From Acanthopleura granulata (taxonomy: Eukaryota; Mollusca; Polyplacophora; Chitonida; Chitonidae), in the NCBI GenBank assembly GCA_016165875.1, contig JABBOT010000004.1:5897351-5961350 (forward strand): a stretch of 64,000 bases of DNA. The letters are read 5' to 3'. Positions 1 through 11,500 of this stretch are shown in pieces. The notes below the pieces were generated by a model. That model ran no database searches and was not told the DNA's origin. It worked only from the letters and a program-made list of their open reading frames with translations. Positions within the stretch are counted from its first letter, which is position 1. Each line of letters starts with the position of its first letter. The position numbers were made by a program, and so were the translations under genes.

Positions 1-3000
1 TGGGCCGTACAGTCAACATGCCGGCTAGTTCACTATCGACGTGAAATTGTATTTCTGCAAGGCTTATCTTTGCACTAGCTTCATGTATGTAAGGGACATC
101 TGATTAAACGATATATAATCTGCTGTTCGGACCAACCTAGGTCGTGTAACACTAGCTCGGAACCATACAATGACTAACATCACATTGATATATTCTTCGC
201 GTCTTCAAAATAATACTCGCACGACTTCCAGCAGGATGGACAGTTAATCACAGTTACAAACAACTCGCAGCATTGAACTAGCATGTTATTCCAAAATCCG
301 AAACTCTGTTTTATCCGGCCTGTAGCTGGTTAATTAACGGGACAAAAACACTGACTTAATCCACTGTGTTGTGAAGTGGTAGTGTCTTTCATCTGTTAGG
401 GCTTCTTGATGAATTTATAGCCTTCTTTTTCGCAGAATCTTTTATCTGCAAAAAACGACAGTTCAGTCCAGAATAAAAATAGCTCACAAGAAATGCTGGT
501 CTGCGCGCAGAGATCCTCTTCCGAGGTTCCTTGCCAACGGATAAAGTAAGATTAAATGAAATGACATTGTTTCATTAAAGTGTTTGTGTTTTGCGATTTT
601 GCTAAAACGATGGAAGACCATAAACCCCTTTCACAGGGTCAAGGCCTTTCCTTTCAAGATCTATTGCTTATAGCTTTCGCGTATCCTTGAGTAAAAGCAA
701 GTTATGTGGTTCAGCACTTAGTATTTGAACTACACAGGAGTGCCTGAACTAATCCCTGAGTTGTAGAATGTACATACCCCATATTACACCTCATTACAAC
801 GGCGGTCATGAAGGCCGTTTATACAGGACATAAACCCCAAAGTTATGCATTAACAAATAGATTTATTGCGTGCTGATGGTGAAGATGTGCATGAACTTTC
901 CTGTGTTGGGGTTTGCCTACATGTGCCAGTATCAAATAAATAATCCTGGGCTTGAGTTCGCGTGTCCAACATTTTAGGGATATTGCTTTACTTAGATAAT
1001 AAATTGTAACACTTTCCGAATTCCTACATCCGGTACCCAAGTTTCCATTGCAGTCAGAAAGAAAACGGAATTTCCGGTAAGTAAAACCTGGTAGTTTTTA
1101 GTGTATGACTAGTTAAATAGTTTTAGTTTAATTAATGAGATGACCGACACAAGCCTTTTGAGTGAAAAACAGATACACGCTTTTAATGCGTACTGAACCA
1201 ACATGCCAGTTATTAAATATTGAAAATATGCTTGCAATGGCTTTCAGCCTTCAATTCATACACTGCACGATGTTCCATGAGGTAATAGCCTTAAAGTCTT
1301 TAATATATCAATTATGATATAAGAATACAGTTTATATCAGTTCTAATTGTAAGAAGAACCACAAGTGTTTTTGATTTATACCAGAGTAAAACAAAGTCAT
1401 CCACAGGTTTGTTAGGTGGCAGGCATTTTGTGCTGATGTCGTCATAATATCTACTATCGGGTGCAGTGGAGTAGGCTAGTATACAGTAAATCTAGAGTGT
1501 TACGTCTGTCCTAGTTTTTGAACCGGTTATGATGAGCGTCGTCCAGAGAAGCGCTTCCGAGATCCAAAACTACAAGGATAAACAATAGGTCTGACACAAT
1601 GGCGATGTTATACAAAGTACGTGCTACGACATTACTAAGGTACTCATTCGGTACATTTCATGTACAGGTGTATCCCACAGGGATTGATTTCATTAAAACG
1701 GACAAAACATTTCCCTAGACGCAATAGTTTGCATCTAGTGCTGATTCGAAAGGATCCTTCCATGACGCTCTGCCAGGAAAGTGAATAGGGATTGTTCATA
1801 ACAGAACGTGATTATGTTACGCTACTTGAATCGATGGTATTATAGATAGGAAACAGGTGCACTGAACTTGCTGTAAACTCATCGCCATTAGCACGTACAG
1901 TGCCAGGAGGGACAATAAAGGATTCAATTATTCGGTTGCAACGGACTGCATCCAAACCTCGGTGGCAAGTTAAAAGGATAAATATTTAAACTGGACTACT
2001 TTTATTTCCTTTTTTTCTGGTGTAAGCCACCAAAACTTTAGGATTCCGACACGTTTTATATCTATCGAAATATTTTTTGTTCAACGAAATATGACTATTT
2101 TCTCCATTATGTTCGATATCTGATGCCGATAAATATGTCATGTAAATAGCTGGACATGATAGGGAAAATGTTTATGACCCAATTACCATCCCGAACATGT
2201 CATGTGATATTTCTTTAGGTTAAATGAGTGCTCGGAAAACAAATTCAAATGCTTTGCGTTTACTGCGGCTTCCTTAAATACAGCAATGTTGTAACAGTAC
2301 CAGAACTGTTCATCCTTGTCCTCTATCGAATTAAACATTGCTAGAGACTGGTTATACCCAACCTTACATTTACATTATTTACATTTAGTTCGGGTGCTGT
2401 TGCCCCATGTACAGTGTGACTAATCTCTACGTCAAGCCATAGCCCAATATCGATCATTGTCCTGCATGGTCTCTCTGCATTAAGGTCTCTCCTTGTGTAA
2501 TAGACCATAAGTAACTTAGGTTATCCTATACTATATACTTAATCTTGTGTTGCGTTAACAATTCTGAATCCCATGGTATAATGTGGCAAATACCTAGCGT
2601 GCTTTTTGAAAAAAATTATACGGTCTTTAATTAAACGTACTACGCTGTTAAACCGTTACAGTACTCAATACAAAGAGGTGTGACTGCCAAAGTTGTTTGT
2701 GTTTTTTTGTGAGATTAATGGGGGGCATCGATAAAAGGAGAGTCGCCTGCACAACACGAAGGTTTAGAGAAGACTAGAACACTCTGAACTGTATTACCGC
2801 CCAATTAACATGAAGTGTGAACTGCTTGCTACAGCTGTGTTGAGTGTTGTAAGATGTATACCACAAAAGCAAGAGACAACTGGTACTCATTAGTGCCGAG
2901 GCATTGGTTGTGGCGATTTTGCTTCATACCAGGCTTAATCTCAATGACGTATTCTGGAAACCTTTGAAATACCAGTCAGCCTTTACACATCAGTAGAGGT

Positions 3001-4489
3001 TATTTTCGTTCAGTAACGAAGGATGCACTTTCACCGAACGATAAACACGAGGGAAGATAGGCGTCTCTGTTTCTGTTTACATTGTCCTGGAAAGTTTGTT
3101 GTCTGAGATCACTAAGGTTTAATAAACTTGGCAGGCGTCTTTTCACATTTTCTTTCAGAGCTACGGTCTTTTTTTAGCGTTCACCATTCTTTCAATTCTT
3201 CTTCTTCGCAGTTCCATGTGTATTTCTGTAGGAGAGTGCCGCACGAGAGTTAGTCATCATGCTCAGTTATCATGCAAACAGTCGTGTGTGTTAAATCCAC
3301 AATCACCTAAAGCATGCGGTTCACAGTACTATGGCGTTTGTGTGATGATAGTTCCAAGAACAACATATGGACAACTACATGGAAAAATGCACGGCTGTTA
3401 ACTAGTAAACATTAATGCAAGTGATAAGCCACATGAACAGTACCTTGCAGTTAGTATTTCAGAACGGTTTTGTTTATTATTTTGGTTATACTTGCAGCTA
3501 GTTGTCCTTTAAATTCCTCCTCCTTTCCCATCTGTGACAGACGAATTTTCATTAGGACGTTAAAGATGTGCAGTACTCAAAATGTCTCGCATATAAGGCT
3601 CATACTAGAGCGAAAAAAACGAGCACATCTCGCTAAGAACATGGCAAACACCCGTACCTATTAAGCAAGCTCATTGACACTGAGCAAGTGATTGAAGGAT
3701 TTTAACAAGCTGCTTCAAGTGTGAAGAGCAATTTTATATCCAACCCAAGTAGGGTAATAACATGTGTCTGATTCACAATTCATAATACTCTTCTGTGGTA
3801 TTTACAAGAACTCAGGATTTCTAACAGCACCAAATAGTCATTTTCTTTTACAAAATAGATTTTATATTTTACAGGTGTATGTTTGATACGATTATAGCTA
3901 TTCGCTACATTGGTACAAGTGAATTGGTATTTAATGTATTTGTCGTATAGGAAGAGTGTGGAACAAGTAACATACGAATGCGTAGATTGATCTAGGCACT
4001 ACCCACCTCTGTCAGTTCAAATGTTCTCAAGGCACTTGGGGCATGTGTGTGTTTCTGTAGTACAGCAATGTAGGAGCAATGTAATTTTTAATGCACTAGC
4101 CAGTGTGTATTTAGTTTCGAATATACTGTAAATACCACAACTGCCTTGACCAAAACCCAGCATTGTTTTAATGACATGCATATATTTCATCCTAATTACG
4201 CGAATTACGCATGACATTTACAACTGTGGATGTCTGGGCATCTTGCCAGTAAAATATCTGTATTTAGGACATTTGCTGGGAGGTAGCCATGTTTTCTGGT
4301 AAATGATGGACGCGTTAAGTAATATTATCACACACGTGTCGCCCAAACAACATAACTGCCTCTATCGGTAAGCTTTACGTATATCGCATACCTGCCTTAA
4401 CGGGCGTCCGAGCATTTTATTACTGATTATATTCTTTGTGACCTTTCTGGCAGCACACAGCGCTTGAACACAATTGGATGATCATTGTT
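1..4489. other. Non-coding stretch, no gene recognised
   Basis: AT-rich sequence with only short chance reading frames (about 60-66 codons), none with recognisable motifs or credible splice borders. I looked here for the missing TM1 and TM2 exons of the downstream receptor (an N..V helix, a NLxxxD helix) and did not find them, so they are probably to the left of the window. Confidence 0.6.
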
Positions 4490-4937
4490 AAATAAAAGAC
4501 AGCTCATTACGAAGGTACTGTTCATTAAAAAGATTACAATATTCTCTATTGGTAAAACATATTTTAACTTGTATGAATTCGTTGCTGAATTATCTTAATT
4601 CAAGGTGAGGAATATTTTGCTGCCGACTGGCGATCTGAAGGTGCCCATGTTTTTAAGCGTATGAGAGATTGACCAATCAGAGAGCTAGGAGATATCAGTT
4701 GTTCATAAGCTGTATGGACAACACTGCAAAGTATTTCCACACCATTGTGTTGTGACGGGAGTAAGTTTCTTGATCATTTTATGTTATAAATTTAGATATA
4801 TACTTGGCATATACTTAAGTGTCAAGCACAACCTTAGCGGCTTACTACAATCTCGGGTGAAGGAGCACATTTAAATGTAAATTTCTACTGTCGTAGTAGC
4901 TGTGAAAAAAAATACTTTACCGAAATAAACATACTAT
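4490..4937 (+). repeat. CCAAT-containing dispersed repeat module, copy 1
   Basis: This stretch recurs, diverged, at about 37955-38550. The best conserved part is 28 identical bases at 4660-4687 (the second copy is 38121-38148), centred on the CCAAT-box-like string GACCAATCAGAG. Further along, both copies keep an ACAACACTGCAAAGTATTT block followed by GGAGTAAGT, which looks like a splice donor at about 4759. The two copies differ at all codon positions, so it is not a conserved coding exon. It may be a transposable-element fragment or a duplicated promoter plus untranslated first exon. The position 0.4 kb upstream of the receptor exon at 5185 makes the second reading worth testing. Confidence 0.6.
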
Positions 4938-5184
4938 TTTAAGAAATATTTGAAGTATAAATAGGTTATGGATTTTTTGGTTGAAAACGCCTTGTATGTG
5001 GAAGAGCTATTGCACAAGAGTCAAAATAGTGAACGATGATTAAGCTTAAATTCACTAGTACAAAATTGGATCACTAAGTATTGGGCTGTTTATCCAGTCA
5101 GAAAGTTCTACACAAAGATATCGGATGATATTCGATTGATTTAGCAAATTCGTTAATTGGTTTTTTGTTTTCTTTTGGTTTCAG

Positions 5185-5524
5185 AGAGTGTCTGTTATAG
5201 TATCAATCCTGACCCTCACCGTTATATCCGTGGAGAGATACTACGCCATCTGTCACCCGCTCAGCGTTAACACAGCACCAACCAGGGTGGTCCTTATTAT
5301 AATTGTCATTTGGGCCTTGGCCATTGCTTTCGCCTCACCGGAGCTGGTCTTCTTGGGAATTTCTAGTTCAATTTGTGGTCACGAGAATCATAGTTATATG
5401 CACCTCTATTTTCACATCTTCGTTATTGCCTTTTACGTCTTGCCGTTCCTAATTTTGACGGCAGCCTATATAAAGATAGCCATGTCTTTATGGGTTTCAC
5501 ACGTGGATGAGTTCTCTGCCACGG
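5185..5524 (+). CDS. GPCR exon: TM3 to start of ICL3
   Basis: The exon follows a pyrimidine-rich TTTGGTTTCAG acceptor and ends ACGG|GTAAGA. It starts in phase 0 and ends in phase 1. It encodes the end of TM3 (SILTLTVISVERYYAICHPL), TM4 (VVLIIIVIWALAIAFASP), ECL2 with a single Cys, and TM5 (FHIFVIAFYVLPFLILTAAYIKI). The E of ERY replaces the more common D, as in many peptide receptors. TM5 is followed by a Trp-containing stretch (AMSLWVSHVDEF) like the YxxIxxxLW region of orexin receptors. A reading frame continues briefly into the intron up to 5538. Confidence 0.88.
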
Positions 5525-8500
5525 GTAAGAGCATTTAAATATTTCAGTACATATTACTGCAATACGCAGGTTTCGAGATGTGATGTCACGACAAGGTAAT
5601 GCCCCTTTGTGACGTGGCTTGGGCGCTTTACTACCGTTTTCGGCCGTCAATCTGCACAACATGATATGGGCTGGTATATATAATATCGGACATTTATCAA
5701 AAAGCGATCAAATAAAACTTCCAAAATGTCTTCTCCATCGATCCTGGATATCATTGTTGGCAACAGAAACGAAATTCCGTCTGCACATTCTTCTGAACAC
5801 ATAAGCTGCCATGCTATGCTGCATTTGGGAAGTGACGTCACTGTGTTGTTGTCACGACGTGACTCGAAACCTGCGCATTAAGTTTTGTTTCGGTTGATGT
5901 GAATGTTCAACGTTACATAATTGAATCTACAGGGTTGTCACACACATATAATAGCTTGAAAAGAAACCCTGATTGTCTTGTATAAAACTTTAAAACGTTT
6001 GTAAGCCCCCCCCCCTCCAATCTTGCCTGAGTTAGCACTTTGCGCGGAAATTTGATTTTCTCGGCCTTTTCAGGATTTTGATTGTGATGCATTCCTAATA
6101 TATACTTCCGGTATAGCCGGTATCTGAAACCAGAGTGCGACACAACACCCAGGGAATAACAGACTCATATAGCACTGATTCCACTGATCAGTGTGCTAAG
6201 GGCTCTAACACCAAGAAACCCGAATACCTGGAGTAACGGACTGCAGATAAACTGACATTGGCATTTTCACACGGTGTGGGGGAAAGGTTGGGGGGGGGTG
6301 GCAAATGAGCGGCCCTAAGGAAACCAACGCCATAAATCCAAGGAAAGCAATGTCATAAACATCCAGAAAATAGAGACTTTTAGGCAATTGTATAAAGGTG
6401 AATATATAAGATAATCTATTTTAGTGAACGAATCCACAAATCGAATAAGGCTATTCTGAACTTATTCCAATGTCTCTTTTTGAATCAGATTTGTATTATG
6501 TGTCTCACATAAACATAAGTTGTACTTTTAATTGGTTATCTTTTGCCCCATTTAGGAGCAACAGTTTCCAGTGAAATGTGGAATTTTCTGTTTCAAATCC
6601 ATTTTGCATGCAATGTCATTATTTATATCAAAAATGTTATATGAAAAAGGATAGAATTTTGGTTTGGGTTAAAAGGTGAACCTTTCCGACAGTGAAATAT
6701 CCTCAGAATTTGAAGACAAACTTTATATTATAAATTATGAAACATACAATACAGCTCTGGCGAAACGCCCGGCATTCACATTCCTGTCAATAATGCAAAT
6801 TATATAAATAACTTTTGTGTGTTTGCACACCTTTGTCTTCGAGAAAGGAATATGCATTAAGCATTTTCTTTCTGGTAAAGGAACATAGCCTCGTCAAAAA
6901 ATTTGGTATCAGCCACTAAAATCTATACTGAAAAGCATAACACTGTTTTTGTTTTGTTTGAAGGTAGTCGATCCAGATCTGGCTCTCAAGGAGCTGTCTC
7001 GCAACTAATCCAGAGGAGGCGAGCGGCAAAGATGCTTATAGCTGTGGTCGTCTGCTTTTTTCTATGCTACTTTATGCATAACATAATCATTATGCTTATG
7101 TAAGTATTTCACCACTAATAAGGCTCATGGATGAGGGTAATTTTAAATTATACATCCTAATACAACCACTTTTTCTTGTTTGATAATTTGACGTTCTTGT
7201 GCCTCAAGAACGTGGTGCGTGGCCTATGGAATGATTGTCAGTACCGTGCTTCATCGTTTAATTAAATTCCTTCAGTTGACATGATTTAGCCATAAACACC
7301 TGTTTCTGTGTTTTTGGCGCGACCCTGTTGTAAGGTTTGTCAAGAAATATGTTTATTTTTATAACAAAACTCTGTAAGCATGAGAATGTTCACTTAAATA
7401 TAATGTTATCGAATCTTGCATTTTGTATCTTTTCATGTTGTACAATTAGTTAATCTTTATACTGGGATGTATCAATCGCATTATTTAATATGTATAGTGA
7501 ACGACTTATAAATGATAACAATTGTTATTTAACACACTACACCCTATTTAGCGAGATATATGGAGAATAAACAAGACTCACTACTCACTTTTGCACGTGA
7601 ACGACTAGATCGGGTCGGCGTGAATCTAATATTCAACACACTAGGTCGCACTTCATCACTAATCCCATCCTGCGCATGAGCAGTGTGTCGGATGTTCACG
7701 CAGGCTAAGTTAGATCTATGTGAATGCAATCTAGTTCTGTTTGAACGACTCGAGCGAAAACATCAGTACACAAGACCGTGTTTGATGTTCTTTATAATCC
7801 AAGACAAAACAAGATGAAGCCTATAAAAGCTGTCAAGTAATTACTGTACTAACTGGTCAGGCGATGCATATTGCGTATCACAAGTACATCTGGCCATCAA
7901 TGTTGGTGAGCCCCGACTTTTAAACGTCAGGTACAGTTATAGATCCATTCTAAAATAAAGTTCCAATACTTCTGGATATAGATTTTCTTTATATTTCGCA
8001 TAATTAGCAAGGTTGTCTGAAAGGTATAATTCATCTGAGTTCTTTCTGATGAAACATTGTATATGAATACTATAACTCCTTGACTCAATGAAAGGTTACT
8101 TATACAAATAGACCATCACGTTTCAATTTACATGTAATGTCATGATTCTTTGCACGTTCATCCAGTTTCCTTCGTAAGTTTTGATAATGCTGACTATTGT
8201 CCTCATACAAAATCCTATCATTGTCTTTTTTGTTTTCTTCTTTCGAAAATATTTTAAGTCCTCAGCCGTTTCTTAGGTAAAAGTTTTTGCTTTGCGCTGA
8301 CTAAAACGCACGTAAAAGGACCACCCTGTCCATAAATTTAGACATCTTCTTAGATCTTAACTACAGGATGTACTCAACACATTATGTAATACCAAGTATA
8401 TATGCCTTGTGTGGAAGTTAAAAAATGAAACAATCAAAAGGAACCACAGTTCTGGGTTTTGTTTCTTTTATCAGTTTTCTAACTGTAAGTCCATGGACAC

Positions 8501-11500
8501 AGAGTATGTGTACCAAAGGTACGTAACATCAGTATATTGCACATTTAACGTAACAGTATGAGGGACAAACAATAACAAAAAAAAATTTAAAAAAAAACCC
8601 TTTTCTGAGGCCCCGGTGAGGTTTAGACGTTAAAACGCCAACAATCCGTAGCTCTACTTAAGTTTGGCGGTTGGTGCTATTTGAATATTTGTCGAATTCC
8701 TCGGCCTCCATATTCGGCGACAGATGTTCAGATGAATGGCACTCGAGGGCGTCTTTATTTCCTAACGCATTTCCTGTGGCGTAACGATTACTGTATTCTC
8801 AAAGGATACAGTCTGATACATTTCTTTCCCACACATAACAACTTCAACACCTAAGTACCCAGTCTCGACCTTTTGGAACCCAAATCGACGCTTCCCATGG
8901 AAAACCTATAGAGCGAGCGGTTAATGGCACCTCCAGCTCATATATCAACCACGTAAAAACAACCCCTTGCTCATTTTAGGCCAGAGGCCAGCCAATGAAA
9001 TGTTGATCAGCTTCGAATCTGTGAATCATGAAGATCGATAACGGTGTAGTTAAAAAACCACATTCCTTAAGGCAACTTTGAAATACCAGCTGTAAAATAT
9101 TGATTTCTAAACATATACAAGTTTGGCCTTGTGGATTACTAATCCTTTGTTATCCATATTATTATGGAGAGGTGACATCTAAAAACAAAGCGGTGGCATG
9201 TTTATTCCATAAGAGCAAGCGTAGAGTAATAAACTTCTCCAATATAGGCATTCTGTTTAACATGTAAAGGCACAAATCAAAATGACTATGGCATATTTAA
9301 CGACGGAATGACCTTTACCCTGCTCAGATAGTTCACATTCATTGATTCCCCCGACGAGAATGAACCTATTGCTTGTTACATGATAGAGCGAAAACTTGAT
9401 ATCATATAGTTATAAATTTATTTATTTGATTGGTGCTTTTGATATCATGTAGTTTCATCGTTTAACGTTTCAGAATCATTGGCTGATTTATATTTATAGC
9501 TTGAAAAGGCATCGAAAATATATTTTGAAACAATGAGAGAAGCAAATATAGAGTTACTGGAATCAATGGAAAATCACATTTATGTTCCAATGGCTCGAAA
9601 GACTCGAAAAGATATTCATTCCTTTCGGGTCAAGAAGAATATATTTCCGTTCTAATCACATACCAAAATAATGGAAAAATTCTGTTTCTAATAATCTACC
9701 AATGTGACGAAACACGCTGTTAACTTGAAGTTCGATGAAAACCTGACTGTAAATGAGATGAAATTGGCCTTCTACTCTCATAATGTACCCCACAAAGTAT
9801 TTTGCCTTTGATTAATCCTGTGCAAGGTTCATCCCTTTCGGGCAAAAAATGGCCGAGTAATGTTTTTTCCAGGAAATACGTCTTGAAATCCATAATATTA
9901 TGTCATATAGTGAAAGTTTTCGAGATGAGGTGAAATGCTGATGTTGAACAAACCATTGTTTTGCGGACAGGACTTCAGTAGCCTGGCAACATCCCATTGT
10001 GCCTTTCTTTCCCATCTGCTTGCCTATCTTAATAGCATCTCTCTGCGAAATCAGTCATCTCAGGACTAACGCCCTACTCAATTACAAGCTATAGGGAGCT
10101 TTATGTTGCACGGCTAGTTCTCTATGCCTTAAATATTGCAATCTAATGTGGAATACATTAATGTAACCTAATTCGACATGTATTCAGACGACTGCTAAGC
10201 CACAGAGTTCGCTAATAACGCCACTCAGGCCACGCGTTTTATAAGCTGTATTTTCCAAAGCTAGACCAAATCTACGGAGAATGGTGCTGGCGACATGGAT
10301 ATATGCACGTATATACAGTAATCAGACCTCGCGTAAAACATAAAATATTAGTTAAGTGAAGTATTTGTTTAAGAAGAAATATACGCTATACTTCACAAAG
10401 CACTATTCCAAAGACAAGTACCTGGCGCATATGGTTTTTATTTTTAGCGTTTTTGCCTATCTATGCTGTACCGAATCTTTGCCATGCTTAATATGTAATG
10501 CCCTAACCAATCTGTGACGGTTGTTAGCAGTCCATTTATCACACCAGTAACCTTCTTGCAATAATAATGAAGAAGAGAAATGATGCATTGTTAACATCGG
10601 GAGCTCAAACAGAATGCTATATATATATGTTCTGCTTCCTCCACAAAAATAAGCTGAAATCGCCTTGCAGGCAGTGGTCTTCATAACGCAAGGTTCCAAC
10701 CTACAATTACCGATCAAAACATGAAACAGTGGATGACAATAAAAAGATTTACACGAGTACAAATAGTTCATTCTAGCCCTAAATGAAATTGGTCTGTAAG
10801 ACAACAATAAACATGGCTTCTAATCAGGCAGGCGATTACGAAAGTGATGCGTTGCCAATTCTGAAATGTTATCAATCATTATACTTTTTTTAAGCTGTTG
10901 TGGCTTAAATAAAAACTAATGCAGTGTATTTTAAAAGTATTAGCGACTCATTTTTTCTGCAAGATACATAACAACCTGAGAGGACGGTTCTAAGATGAAA
11001 CCACGGCATTTTCCAAGAGTGTGTGACATAGGTTCTCAGCCGATTTCGAATATTAGGCTTCAGTGATCAAATGTTAGTTTTGATGAGAGGGTTTGGTTAG
11101 CGATAGATGTACCCTGTCCTGCTGGGAAATAAAGATAACGTCAGTATGCTCCATACATGTCTGATTGTGTCGTGCTGTTATATGATTCGTATGATCCCCT
11201 CACAACCACCACCACCCTCCACTCCCTTCGCGTATTGCTTGATAGGTCTTCACCACTGCGACTGGATTACTCGACTGGCTCTTAATCCTTGGACTGACCA
11301 GTTCATGTCAAGCTTCGATTCATCGATCAAATGCTACGACCTTCTACCAACGACACCGAGAGCGGTTTGCATAAATTGTCCCAGTGATGTTAATCACCCG
11401 GGACTAACTGATGGTCAATCACTCTCTGACAGCTGTCCTCGTCTTAAGTCACCTATAACAAGCTAAGAATGTTTGATGAGTCCAAGAGTTTGATCTATGC

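Noticed and set aside
4700..4765. Possible receptor TM3-start exon (GQHCKVFPHHCVV) spliced to 5185
   Set aside because: The CKVxP likeness to orexin receptors is tempting and phase fits, but spacing to TM3 is five residues too long and the second copy changes at all codon positions, so it is not conserved coding.
10457..11466. Two 116-119-codon frames
   Set aside because: Inside a receptor intron, no motifs, Cys- and Pro-rich by base composition only.
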